Shown piece by piece: positions 35,166 to 48,700 of a DNA stretch of 64,000 bases. The notes under the pieces are model-generated. The model made no database searches. It was not told the origin of the DNA and saw nothing but the letters and a program-made list of their open reading frames with translations. How positions within the stretch are numbered: the first letter of the stretch is position 1; each line of letters begins with the position of its first letter. The position numbers were made by a program, and so were the translations under genes. The DNA comes from Holacanthus passer (lineage: Eukaryota; Chordata; Actinopteri; Pomacanthidae): NCBI GenBank assembly GCA_025331565.1, contig JAFREQ010000003.1, forward strand, positions 13,075,001-13,139,000, given 5' to 3'.

Positions 35166-38100
35166 GTAAGATGGGTTTGGAGACGAGCTCTTTTTCCCCC
35201 CCTTCCTCCTACTGTATGAATGTGATCGCGTTGAATTGCGGCTGATGTGCTGGAGAGATGCGGTGCACCCTCTCCTCTGTCAGCCCCCCAAAATCATCCG
35301 GCATATATTCACATGATGTTTTATAGATGTGCCACAAGTCTGGCGTGCAGCTACAGCTCTGTGCACCCGGTGCTTTTGGCCCCACTCAAAAGAATATTAG
35401 TAAGGTTAAATAGTCCAGGCTGAGCCAGTTAAAATCAGGCTCCTGGATGAGGTCAAAACATGTGTCTTATGTGTCCACATGTGTCCACACAGCTGGAGAT
35501 GTTCTGTCCTCGTGTTTGTTCCCAGTAGAAATTAGAAATGAGAAGAAGGTCGGAGACAGAGAGATCCGAGTCTCGCCTCTCGGTGCTTCCATCTCCCACT
35601 GATTTCACATCAATCTCCAAACTGACTTGACTGTTTCTGATCCTCCTGGTGCATTTTCATTCTGATGTTGTTTTTTAATTATTATTAATTTGTCTTCCGG
35701 TAAAGCAGAAGCTCATACATCCAGCAGATTCGCTATCGCTGCAGCATTGTGCTTGTGACTAATCCAATTGAGAGAATGCAACCCCGCATGCTTCCCCAAA
35801 TTGTTTGCTGTCATGCAGGTTTTTATTATTATTATTATTCTGAGAGAGGAATTCACAACACAAACAATGTGGTTTTTGCTTTTTGCAATGTCGTTGCAAG
35901 GTGGGTTATAAATATAAAACAATTCAAAGCGGCCCATCCGTGCATGATCGGGGGTCTGTGAACTACACACCTAAGACCAACAGATTATATACATTAGTAT
36001 GATTTTTAAAAGGGGGAATGTAATAAGTATAATAGATTGCATGCATTTTTGTCTGTTGCATTTTCTTTGAATTGTGCTGTAGTAATGCATCAGTCAGAAG
36101 TAGCACAGTCTACTGATGCTTTCTTCACATACAATAGGACAGATCACCTCTAACAGTGTCTATAAAGGAAAATGGAGTTTGCATGTTCATCAAAAGCTCG
36201 TGCAAAGTGAATAATAGCACAAAGCAAACGACCAGCCTTCATGTTTCCAATATTTATTTTTGAGCAGCCTCATGTTTAATGTCTTCTCGTCTACTCTCTA
36301 GTCCCTCTGGTGGTGTCAAAGGGAAGCCTTTATTTTCATTCAAAATTACCATGAGGAAAAAAGAACTGTTGAAAAGTAATACTCCAACACAGTTTAAAGT
36401 GACATTATAGAAATATTTAGGCTATATAATAGGCTGCTATAGAAGTGACGATATCGTGAACTAGTTTGCTGTGACCCCCTCACTGACTGCTCTTATGTCA
36501 CTATAGGAAGATTGTGGTGATTCTTCATTAGGGGTGTTGAAGCTTAGAGGCATAGCCCCAGACTACAGCGTTTCGACATGAAAAGGAAAGTTGAAATGAG
36601 ACTCCTATGCAAAAGGTAATTAGTGTAAATTACATTCCCCGGCTTTTCCTTTCACCACGGAGAGGAGGAGAAGGGAAGAGAAAGAGGCGGCAGGGGGAAT
36701 TAATTACCTTGCCTGTCCTCCTCGGTGTAGGAGAGGGCTGTTATGTAGAGCAGTCATGGAAATGACCAGTCTCTGGTGGAAAATAGGGTTTCTTTTTGGG
36801 GGGTTCACGTACACAGAGACCAGCTATTATGGTGATTACTCACCCTTAGCTACAGGGCAACTATAAGTTCAATCTATGTGATGAACTGCTTGCTTTGATA
36901 GTTTAAAGTTGAGAGAATCGAGGAAAAACACTTACAGTAAACAGTTGTTTTTCTTTGCTGAACTTGGTGTCACATTCATAATCATTCATTGGGAATAATC
37001 TCCTCGAACAAGGTTGAGGTGAATTTGTGTCCAGGTCCCTGTTGGTTATGCTTTTTCCTTTTTTTTTTTCTTTCTTTTTTTTTGTGTTTGCATTTGGTCC
37101 TTCTTGGCCCAGACCTGAGGCCATCAGGCGGGCCTGCTGGCAGGCGGGGCAGCGGTCTGATCACCCTGGGAGCTTGGTCTCATAACCCAAACTGACACCT
37201 TGATGGATGTCTGATGAGCAGAGCAGGTCCAGCAGCCCCCAGCTGTGGAAAAGCTAATATTCAGACACCGCCAAAACCCTGCCAGCCCGTCTGCCCCTGC
37301 TGCCTGGCTGGATATGGGTGTTGTGGTGTGCTCATGGCTGCGTGTGCACATGTCTCTATCTGTGCATGAGTCCGTGCACATGTGCCATCACCCATTTGTA
37401 GGGCAGGCCTGCGAGAGGATTAGACAGCTGCGGAGCACTGGGCAGGAAGGCAACTTCATTTGCAGATCAGCCTCCCACAGGTCAACCAGTACGAATCCAG
37501 AGAGGATTCGTTCATTCGTTGCCTGGAAAAATGGACATGGAGTATGACTCAGAGGCTGATGATGATGATGATGGTGGTGGCGACAGGCGCTGCAGCATCG
37601 CAGGCAGATTAATGTTTTACCCATCCACGCAGCCATTATGTGTTAATGCGACTTTGAATTACCTTGTGGTTTCTAGGTACGGGGAATGAGGGGATGTTGC
37701 TCCTCTGAGGACAGAAGGACAGAGAGAGAGCCAGACTGTCTCAGAAACTGCCCTCTGTCTCCCTCCCTCTTCCTCTCACGCTTGTTTGGAGCCGCTTGAT
37801 TGATATCTTCCTCACAGGCCGAGACCCAGGCCGAGAGTCCAAGGTTGCAGCTTTTTAAACTTTGATTAGAATTGCAGGAAGAACCCCGGGGGCTCTCGGG
37901 GGCCACGGCAGGACCGCACCCCGTGGCAGAGTCAGGGGAACCGAGGAGGGTCTCTCTTCCTGACTGTTATGACAGGCCGGGTGGCGTGTTTAGCTCTTCA
38001 CTGTCCACAGTTGAGAAGGAGAAAGGCCTGGGGAGGGAGGGTCGTAAACAGTGGGCAGGAGATGGAGTGATGGTTATAGAGGAGAGTCATCGCTCCACAC

Positions 38101-38411
38101 TTCCTTGTAGGTGCCACTGTGAATGTTTATCTCTTGTTTTTCACTTTCACTCAGTGGCCGTTTTGATCTGTTTGTTGACCTGATGCATAACCTTATGACT
38201 TGTTTGGAAGGCGCTTTGCTCCGAAAGGGTTATGAAAATGGATAAGCTCTCTTTACAAGTAGCGCTTTTGCATTATTCAAAGTTTCCTATCTGAAAAGGA
38301 AGTGAAATCCAGTGTTGGGGGATTCTTTGTGCTATTGATTTGTTGAAGCATTTAGTAGAAGAAGCCGAGGCTTTGGAAGAGGATAGAATGTGAGTTTTAT
38401 GTGAGATGAGA

Positions 38412-38429
38412 TGTGTGTGTGTGTGTGTG
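38412..38429. repeat. (TG)9 microsatellite in hipk2 intron 1
   Basis: Perfect TG run. Confidence 0.95.
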
Positions 38430-39789
38430 CAGCTCTCGGTTGAAGACGGGGGAATATGCGAGCTCTCTGATGTGCTGAAATAGTTCACAGGTGTGATCTG
38501 AGGGTTTTGGAAACAGATGGGGGGTGGAGGGGGCGTCAGCCTGAACTGAAATGACAGGTTAGCAGAGGCCAGTCTGACACAGGAGGCCCAGCCTTGAATA
38601 TGAGCGGAATACCTCTGGCTATTTCAACAGGCTCAACTTTTCATATACTCTTTTCGAGCAAATTTCTCTGGAGTAAAACTGCCTCCAGTAGTCCAGCACA
38701 TCATTCTTCTAGCTGTATTTTTTTTTTTTTTTTTTGCGCGTGGAGGAAATTCAGTCGAGATGCAAGGGGACTTTGCAATTCTCATTTTCTCCTCAGTCAG
38801 TAAGCCTCCTGTTTTAGTGCTTCTGCCATATGTTTCAGACCTCTCTCAGAAAAGCCAGGCTCCGAGGTCCTTGAAGCAGGAGACCACATCAGTTGCTGAC
38901 ATTAGTTCGTTTTTATCGCAGTGGAAGAGGGGGGGGGGGCTGGCCGGGATGGAGCCTCAGCCCTGTCGACTGCTTACACAAGGCATTTCCGTGTTGGTTG
39001 TCATGCATGTGTGAAGGGCCTTTTTTTTCCCCCTGCACTGTTGTTTCACACTGTGTATGGTGTCAGCTTGTGGAACAGCTGCCTCTGGCTCGGACTCCAG
39101 GCTCTGTTGAGGAGGACACAAGTGTAGCAGGCGACTTACATTTACTTACTGGCCTCTAATGTAAAAGTTAAAACATTTCTTAGGTGGAAAAATTGCACTG
39201 CAGCTGCAGGTGAAATCCGCTCTTATGTGATGGCATAAAACCCATCACATTGATTGCAGGAATATACACACATAGTATTTTAATTATACGACTACTGAAT
39301 GGATCATTTATTCTCGCAATGGATTTTGGAGACAATTTTCTGCTTCTTCCTTGGGTGCCGTATTACCTAAAAAGTATTCACCTACTCATGTTTTAGGATG
39401 AGCGTGAGAGAAAAAAACTAGATGAATGCCCATCTTAAATTTAAGCAACCTCCTCTTGCTAAAAGTGCTGAAGTAACTGCTCTGCAGCGAGGATGAGAGT
39501 CTCTGCACCTTCACACAAACAAAAGCTTCCAACAAAGGTTCACATTTTACTGCTGCTCAACAGCGCACAGAGTGAATGAAGCCTTTTGTTAACTTGGGCC
39601 TGTTAAGCAATAATTACTCAGAGATTCCTTGAGCATAAAGGGCACTTTATATGCTGAAGGTGTCTAATTGTTTTTTTTCTTCCTTTACGTGAATGATATT
39701 ACACAGCGCAGCGTGATCTGCATTTTGCTTGCATACCATATATTGCATGCTCACTTTGCAATCATCATCTGCCAATGACCCCTCCGATT

Positions 39790-39806
39790 CCCACCCCCAC
39801 CCGCCC
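39790..39806 (-). promoter_or_regulatory. canonical G-quadruplex motif / GC box on the minus strand (intron 1)
   Basis: The + strand reads CCCACCCCCACCCGCCC, so the minus strand has four G runs of 3 to 5 separated by single bases. This short-loop form is predicted to be very stable. It also fits an Sp1/KLF-type GC box. A second C cluster follows at 39819-39829. Confidence 0.6.
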
Positions 39807-39952
39807 AGTGTTTCTCTGCCCCACCCCCACATCTATCTCTTATCTGTCCTTCCATCCCGCTCTGTTTGTTGATAAGCCGAGAGGCCATTGGCCAGCACAC
39901 ATGGTGCCCATGTGACACTTCAGCAACAGCCTGATGGCCAGATTGGAAGCTC

Positions 39953-39980
<28 letters not shown>
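39953..39980. repeat. (GT)14 microsatellite in hipk2 intron 1
   Basis: Uninterrupted TG/GT run. Confidence 0.97.
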
Positions 39981-39983
<3 letters not shown>

Positions 39984-42900
39984 TGGAGGCTGGTCTGAGA
40001 AGAGGTCTAACTACTGTAGCTTTTTTGTTCTCTGTAATCATGACCCCCACCCAAAAGCCCTCAGACTCCCCCATCTCTTCCCGCCTCACTTAACCCCCCA
40101 GGCTTGTCTTATTGCCATCACTAACCCCCCAGACCAACCCACCGGCTTGTTTTTGGTGCTCTTAATCCTATTGTTTGCGATTGTGCCCCCCCCCATACCA
40201 GTCCATTTGACTTTGCCACTGCTGGCTATTTTTGTCTCTTTTGGCCCTTCAACTTGACACGTCCTATGAAGCAAATAAAAAAGTTGAATAAAGCGTCGGA
40301 TGTGGTGCAAATACGACAGTGATAATGTAAGGTGCTACAGCTGGATGGTGAGAGCAACTACCACTTTCACAGCCACTTCATTTAAACAAAAGATCCTAAC
40401 CGTCTCTTCATATTACATGAAGCACGGAGTGAAAAATGGTTTGCACTTTTTAATCAAGCCTTTCATAACCTCCACATTTTCCCTCCTCTTCCGACAGAGA
40501 GAGACATGGTGGGAGGGTGAGGAGAGAGAGGGAGAGAGAGAGGGGGAGTGTTTACAGGTCGATGCCGAAATGAGCAGAAAGGGGCTGAATTACACAGTAA
40601 GATTAGGCCACTGAGGTTGAGGTTTTCAGGGTATATGCTCCACAAACACACACACGCAGCTATGGGCTTTACCATGCGCGGCCAGCCAATGTGGACTAAG
40701 AGCCGCCACCAGCCCCATCGCCACTCCTGGCTCCGGCCCCTCTCGGTCATGGAAGGGAAGTGGAGCGATGGGTGGCTGCTGGCGGCCCCTTCACAGATGG
40801 CTGCAGGTACAGCGTTACGCTTGGCTGATAACCAAAGGACTTCAAAGCTCAGACGAGCGCTCAAGCCCATTTCTGTCCAGAGCCAGGAGGCAAAAGGCAC
40901 AGACCAGAGAAAGGAGACAGCAATAGACAAGGACTGGGGGAGTCAAAAGAGTCAACAGGCATGGAAATGAGCAGCTTTAGTCCTTTCCTTTTTCCTCCAC
41001 TCACTTTTTGTGCAATATTTGCTCTCAGATTCTTTTTCACATACATTCATTCTCCACTTCTCATCTTCTTATTCGGTCTCTTATCATTTTTCTCTTTTTC
41101 TCTACATGCTGTGTGATTCTCATTACTCCATTACCGTGAAAGCAGTTGTGATGACACATCCCCATGCGAGCCAGAAATGGAAATAAAATGTGACTGTCGC
41201 TGTTACAGATAGGCAGCCCTCACATTTTTTTCTTTCTTAATTTGCTTCAGATCAGGGATTCTCTCCGGAATCCAGAATTCCTTGCGAAGGATCAGTCCCA
41301 CTACGCAGTAAACTAACAAGTTAGGCATCAGAAGGAGCGGGAGCTGGAAGTGACGAAATGTGCTGATAGAAAACTCTCAGTGGCTTTAAGAATTATATAG
41401 TAAAATGGTCTCTATATCTCTTTAATATTCACATATGCTGTAAATAGAAAATGATGTCCTTATTGCTGCTGAAGGCTGGAAACCAAGCTTTTATGAGCTG
41501 CTTTTAAGGGACAATGCAGAAAGGGAGAGATGTCAAAAAGTCATTTATTCAATTAGATAATCCTTTGGCTTCTCTAACGCCACTCCAGTAGTGACAGGAG
41601 AAAACACTGAAAGTCCAAACTGGAAGAAATATTTCCTCACAGCAGCACCGCAGCACAGCATCTCCAGAGACATTTAATGGAGCATAGTTATCATGGTTGT
41701 TTAATGGCTGTTTTTATTTTGAAAAAAGCAATATTTAGGAGCCATGTATTCTGAAGGTTTTAACAAAGCACTTATTCAACCGTAGCTTAGCTTTGAAGAA
41801 GGTTTGTGGTCACCAAACAGAAACAGTAGTGACGTTTATTGCTTGAAACGTTCCTCATGTAAGTTATATTTTAAAGTTGAGGTATGCGATCATTGTAAAT
41901 TCACTAAATGAAAGAGCGCTGGCAGTAGCTGTTTATGTTTGTGGGCCCAAGTGTGTTGCAGCATAAAAACCAGGCTGCACACCTTTTAGATCCACTCCTC
42001 ACTTCAAAGCCTCAGGCACATCATGACCAGCCAGCAGCTCTCTGCCTGGCAGCCTTTTGAACTGACCCCTCCATTCAGCTTGAGAGACAGAGAGGCAGAG
42101 GGGAGATGGCAGAGAGTGACAGAGATCGAAAAAATAAGGTGGAAAATGGAGGGAGGGAGCCAGTGGAGCTGGGCTGGAGAGATGAATACCCTCTTCTGGG
42201 GGCCCACGGGCCTCAGGGGCACTGCCTGAGGTCAGGAGGGGCTTTGGCGCTTGGTTAAAGGGTGGAGGGGAGGGTCACCAGTCTAAGAGGGATTTCAGCG
42301 GTGGTGGTGTTGGGGGTCGTAGAACTCACCCCTCGTCTCCTTTAACCTGTCTCCTCCTTACATCTGGGATCAGCGCTGTCCGGTGAGGCGCCCGTCTCCT
42401 CAGCTCTTCTGACTGAGCCCAGCAGCTGCTAACACACACACACACACACAAACACGCTCCCACCCCTCCATCACTTTTAGAGAAGCTGGCCCAGAAAAAA
42501 GGCCAAAAGTTGACCTTTAGCTATGTTCTCTTCCCTTCAGCGCTCCAGAGTGGTCCAGGCTGGGCAAGTTGTTTTTACCTCATTAGGCCTGCGAGACAGA
42601 GAGGGAGCTCTGCATTCACACACATTAAACACGGGCATAAACATGGCAGCATTAAGTGGCATTCATCTTAGTAACACAGACCTCATTCAGATCCTTTCAA
42701 CATTTTATTAATAACTCAGCTAGCCTCGCAGACTACTAGCATTTCTATCTTTATTCACAGTCAAGCGTATTACACTATGATGAATCATTATTTACTGGCT
42801 TCCCACAGCTCATCTTTTCCATCTGCTAAAATCCCCTTCAGCTACTACTGAAGCGGGAGTTTAGAAACAACCCAGACCACAGGAGCAAACCCAAACTGGC

Positions 42901-44918
42901 AAAATCTCTTAGATGGATCTTGTTTCATGTAATTTACTAAACAAAGTTTGTCATAATGGTTATAATTGTAAAACCAACAGCTCTTATTCTCCTTTTGAAG
43001 GTGTTTACCTTTCATACAGGCCGTTTCAAATGTGCACTTCTCATGCACGGCCGCTCAGCATGTGGGTGTTAAACTGATGGTCAGAATAGCCATTTCCTGC
43101 CTGGTTTTGCTATTTGTGACTGTCAGGACACTGTAAATATAATCGGCTGTAGCCATGATTTTCACGCTGAATCAGGCGCGGAGGGCTGAGTTGGCTGGCC
43201 AGATTTATTTTCTGGGCTCCGTGGCCAGAAAGACTCAACGGCCGTGTTTACGAGACACTGTCAGTTGGATTAAGGACACATACTGTATGCCTCGCTAAAT
43301 TGGTATGTGAGCATGTGTTTGTGCGTGTGTGCCATAATCTTTTAAAAGCTGTTTGAACATATAGCGCGGCGGGAGAGATGGTTGAAAAGAAGATGATGAA
43401 GAGAGATTAGGAAATTAAAACAATTTATTGAGTATTCATATGGATGAGTCACCTGCAGCATGAAGGCAGGAGTGCAGGCTGAGGGGAAAAAAGGCATCTG
43501 TAGTCTAAATTAGTTTAATCTGTGGACTTAATAGGCCCCGAGCAGCACCTTCACACACCCCACTGAAATATCACACACTCTTGTTGCCTGGGGAGGCATG
43601 TGCACCATCTCCAGCTTGTATTTGATAGCAGGGAGCGTAGGGAGGTGAGTATACTGAGGGAGAGCAGAAGGCCAACCACATGTGGGGGCTATAAAGAGCT
43701 CTGATGTGAGATAGGTAGAAGCTGCCTGTTTGTTCCTCCGTCTGCAGTAAAAAGTGGGCTTCATGCACTTAGAATTATCAAATGCACTGACTGGCCCGTG
43801 TGTCGCAACTTGTCCTTCAAAATCACCCAGCGCCATCCTGGTTTCAAGCTGACAACTTGCAACCGGTCATTGGTTATTTCTTAGCAGCTGTGCACAAAGC
43901 AAACAAGGAAGACACAAGAAAATCCGCAAAGCATTTTCATTCAGGTGTATCTCTCCTTAGCAACTCATCCCTATCATTCCTATCAGTTTGCTGTTTGAAC
44001 GCAGCTGTGTTTTGGAAATACAGGAAGTGCTGGGCCTGCCTGCATATGATTGGTTCCCAGGTGCCCGGTCAGGTTGGACTGGTTCCTCTGTTGTCGGGGT
44101 TCATTGCAGGGTTTCTCTCAGGGTGTGTTTGAGGTGGTGGTTCCGTGCATGTTGGTAATACATAGCTAAGATGTTAGAGCTTTTGCAAATAGTTGCGGAA
44201 GGCCAAGGAAGTACAATGTTACACACACATAAACACACGCATGTGGTGTCTCCTGTCTGTGGGTACACTCCTGCTGACACGTGCATGCACACATGCAGAG
44301 AGTTGTGTGTGTGCGGTGTTGGGTGCATCCTCGGTGGAAGTGGGTGCGGTGAGCAGGACGCTCATCATTGCAGCTGTCTGTTGGATATTCATGCAGCAGC
44401 AGACTGAGACTCCTCAGTTTGAGAGCACACCCGAAACTCAAGTCTGAGTCGTGTGTTCCATGGGACAGGGCAGGGTGGAGCACTGATGCCGTCTCTTTGA
44501 GACACTGTCCAAGGCGATCCTTCCTTCAACTGAGATCTTTCCCTGTGACTGCCTCTGTCTTTGCCTTCAATTTTTACTGTCTTACAACTCTCTCATTCTT
44601 ACTATCGTTTACCAACCTCAGATAGTTCTCATTATCCAAAAGAAAGCATCAAGACTATCAACAGATCTTCAGATTTTCAAAATGAAAATCATGACAATTT
44701 TAACATTTTTGTTCTGTTTTTCACTGTCAATGGGTTGTTTTCGTGTGAGAATACGATCATATCTGTGTGTCCAGGAAGAGGTTAGACCTTATAGAATAAA
44801 ATTAAGGTCTCCATCTGTGAAAGGTTCCTTTACAAGCCTCGTTTTACTCCGGCCTTTTGTTGAGTGATCATTAGAGTGAACAAGGACTCAAATGTTAAGC
44901 TAACAGAACCTGGCTCCT

Positions 44919-44953
44919 TGTGTGTGTGTGTGTGTGTGTGTATGTGTGTGTGT
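44919..44953. repeat. (TG)n microsatellite in hipk2 intron 1
   Basis: TG run with one TATG interruption at 44941-44944. Confidence 0.96.
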
Positions 44954-45631
44954 ATGCAGGCATCATTGGTATTTCATTTTGCATATCACTGTTTTTTTGT
45001 CCTTCACTTGCTGAAGCGTTTTCCTTTCAAAACCTCACGTTGCAGTACGTTGCCAGAGCAGGAAACAAGACCGCATATATACTCACGTTAAAACCTTACA
45101 CTTTGTCTGTAGATTATAGCACGACACAGCATGTGTGCAACGAAATCCATACTGCACAGGCCGCTCTTAAATCAATTTGCCATTATACAATGTTTTCTCC
45201 CACATTGTACTCATCTGTATGTCCCCCCTCCCATTGTTTTCTGTGTCGGGTTACTGTTTCTTGCCTGCAGTTCTCATATGTTGATCTCATTATAGTACAT
45301 TGTGTCCAGCTGTCATTGTTGATCCTAATGACAGAAGAGGAAGTGTGGTGTAGTGGGGCGTTTCTGGCTGTGTGGAAGTGATAAGCATTCTGGAGAATGG
45401 CTGCTTATCAGGTGTGTGTCCCTGCATGGCCCCGCGCTGTCACGGTGGATGTCGATGGTACAGTGCAGTCGAGTCATGAGTTAACAGGTGCCGTTGGTTC
45501 GCGTTTTGGACATGTTTTCAGCCCCCTCCATCACATTTTATGCTGCCACACACAAGACTTCTGCCCAGAACAAATAGTTTCTCCTTATCTGTTCCACATT
45601 CAGTGTTTTACTTCTGCTGCAGCAAGGGCAC

Positions 45632-45646
45632 ATTCTTTCTTTTTTT

Positions 45647-45678
<32 letters not shown>

Positions 45679-45703
45679 TCCTAACCCTTTCTTTCTTTCT
45701 CTC
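45632..45703. repeat. (CTTT)n pyrimidine microsatellite in hipk2 intron 1
   Basis: Pure-pyrimidine CTTT units, broken once by CTAACCC at 45681-45687. It continues to CTCTCAG, which looks like an acceptor but opens no HIPK reading frame. Confidence 0.95.
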
Positions 45704-48700
45704 AGGGAGGAAGTTGGGTGCTGTGCTCTGTAAACTCGCTACATTCGTGATTTGATTAATAAGACATCCAGCTCCACAGAGGCGCTCCGCCACCCGTTCC
45801 TCCTCCCCCTCGTGCGCCTCCTCATCTCCTGCTCCTCTTCTTGGAGTCTTGGTTCAGCACCTGGCGGTATAAACAAGGCAAAAGTTTTTTTCCTCACACC
45901 GGCCGTTTTATAACCACACTTAATTTGAGCAGCAGCCTCCTTATCTGCTGGCAGTTACCCTGTGGGACCGGCTTTTTCAGCCTTACTTTAGATTACAAAA
46001 TGTTAATATTTCAACTTTAACAACACAAGTTATCATTGGTCAAGTTGATCCTAAGAGCATGTTCAGAGTTGGCGTATCAACCTCTTTTCATTGGTGCTCC
46101 TGTGCGCACCTGCATGCGTGTGGCTGTTCCTGCTTATTTATCTATGCATGTGCGTTTGAACTAAGTGCTGACTGAACGCGTTATCTCGCAGCTAACACAA
46201 CATGTTGTATCTTTGGCTGTTTGCTTCCAGGAAGGGGAGAGTTGAGGGAGTGTCACGTTTACAGGCGGGCATGTTGCTGATTCACGAGCGGAGAAGTCCT
46301 GCGTGTGGTTCTGTCAAACGGCGTTCGTATTGGCCTCCTAGGCTGTCAGTGTCAGATATTTGTCCTCTTTTGTGTGTTTGTGAGAGAGCAGAGAGAAACA
46401 GTGAGGCTCTTCCAACTGGTCCAATACTGTGGTCAGGATGAGCTGATGGAGCAGCGGCCTGCGTGACAGTAACCCCCCCCCCGCGAGCTTGTCTGATGCA
46501 TTATTCTATAAATAAGCAGAGATGAGAAAGCTAAAATGCAGACAGGATGGTCAATAGTGGCCACGGGTGAGAGAGAGAGGGACAGAGAGAGATATGCGGT
46601 GTCAAGCTCCAGCTCCCCCACTGAGGACAGAGCTCAGGCAGGAGGCAGGAACACGAGGCCAAGCTGCCCTGTATGGACAGTATGTTCCTCTGTGGTGCCT
46701 TCGCTGTTGTGTTTAACCCCAAAGCCTCTCTCACTGTCTCCTCCACAGGTGTTCCACCACAGGTTTTCTAACCTACATACATGCAGCGTCACTCAAGATG
46801 CATATAGAGGGTGGAAAATTAAAAGAAAACCTGGATTAATGGCACATTATGTTGGTCTTTCCTTTAGTTTAGAGACGTGATGGAGGTGGACAGGCAGTGC
46901 CCCAACACCCACATGCAAACAGCAGCAGAGGGTGAGATAATGCTTTGTCTGGTCAGTCAGAGGTCATGTCATTAGCCAGTGATTTGTCTCAACCCCCCCA
47001 CACCAGTGCTGCAGACACTTGGATGTCCAGTAAGGAGACAGGGTCATCAGAGTGGCTCCAGTGGTATCGGTAGCCTTTAGGCCCCAGGATGTAGTCCAAA
47101 TATATCCAGGCCCGGGGACATCGACCAGACAGACCTGAGTGCTGGCTCTGGATCCTCTCCTACGTGACAGCTGGGGTATATATTTAAACTGATTTTATCC
47201 GTTTTAGTGCAAGAAGTTTACATTTCTTTTTATCTCAACCTCAAATCATTTTAAATTATGACTTATGTATAAAACACGGAGCGTTGAGGACGACCACGGA
47301 TGGGCTGAATGATAAGCAGGTTTTATATTAAAAGACTATTTGTAATTACAAAGGGCCGCTTGGCAGGTTTGGTGCTGTCTAAAGGCATCCTCATCAATAC
47401 TCTCTGTCATGTTGTCAGCGGAGAATAAATGACGGGTTTAATAAAAGAGAGCAAACAGAAGCAGGTCACAGGCGAGAATGTGAGGGCCACTCGTGGCCAC
47501 ACTCTATTCTCCTTCCCTCCTTTTCAGTCCGTCTCTCAGCCTCACATGGCATGCAGAGCAGCCCTGATCCTCCCAAAAAGAAGATTAACAAACCCCTAAC
47601 AGAGAAGTAATCTCTCTGAAAACATTGACTACTACCATTTCAACATGCTGCCTCTAAACAGTGGAAAATGCCTCTCTGGCAGGCTTAATTGCAGTATTTG
47701 GTCCCACATACACACACTCTGTTCCTTTAGGTATGCTAAATGGAAAGCTTTGGCTACTGAAGGCATTCCAACATTGTAAATGTACAACAATGGACCTTTA
47801 CAGTTTCGCGCCTGGCGTAGAGTTCAGAAATTCAAATAAACTTCAATAGGACGTTTTCAAGGGAAGGTCTTTTTGCACTGTGTTTTTTCCGACAACAGTA
47901 TAGAGGGTTTGGTTGTTCAGATTCTAGATCATAAATACGTTTGAACTTTAGTTTGGGTGAGGACTGATTCATGGGGCCTGGAACCGCTTTCCCAATGAAG
48001 TATAATTGGTCACATTGTTGCTTGTGTATGTTGTCATGAGATAACATTCCAGCCATTTGACCTCTTACTTTTGGTTCATTTAATGACTTATCTCTGTTTG
48101 GCACAGGCCTCTAAACTGTGGTGCTGTTTGTACAGCTTTGAGTTTTGTGGCAAAAACCAGCTGTGCAGCATTTTTTCACAAATCAAAGCTGAATTTTAAG
48201 AATTTCTTTTGCATGTCTAAACATTTTTATCAGCTGTATTTTAGAGGCTTCCCTGGTTTAGGGGAACATGTGTGGCCCTTGGTTCATTGCACAGCGTCAA
48301 GTGAACTCTTTGACCACAGTGTTAAAAGAGAGAGAGAGTCAATGAGTGACTAAGATTCGGGTTGAGGAGGAATTCATGTGATACTAATGCAAAGAGCAGC
48401 TCGCCTCAATCTGGCCTTGTAAAACCCCGAGCTATCCATAATCATGCTGGCAGATATACAGTGCTGGAATTTTCCATAAGAGGAAGAAGCCAGCTCTGTG
48501 TCTGTCCATCCATCTTTGGGTCCATCAGTCTGTGCCTGTGATTATCCCGTCAGGCTCTCAGTCACACACACTGTTGACGCTGCTCCGTGACGCAACCCAT
48601 CATTCAAATTATTTTTAGCGTAAAGTCCAGGCACAGGAATTGGTAATCCAAGGAGTGACATCTGGCCTTCAGGGCTTATGTGATTAGCAGAGAGCCTTGC

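Noticed and set aside
47500..47610. Acceptor-like TTTTCAG followed by a short frame with a basic PPKKKINKP string
   Set aside because: Too short, no matching donor or reading-frame continuity with hipk2 exons. Basic strings like this arise easily from A-rich DNA.
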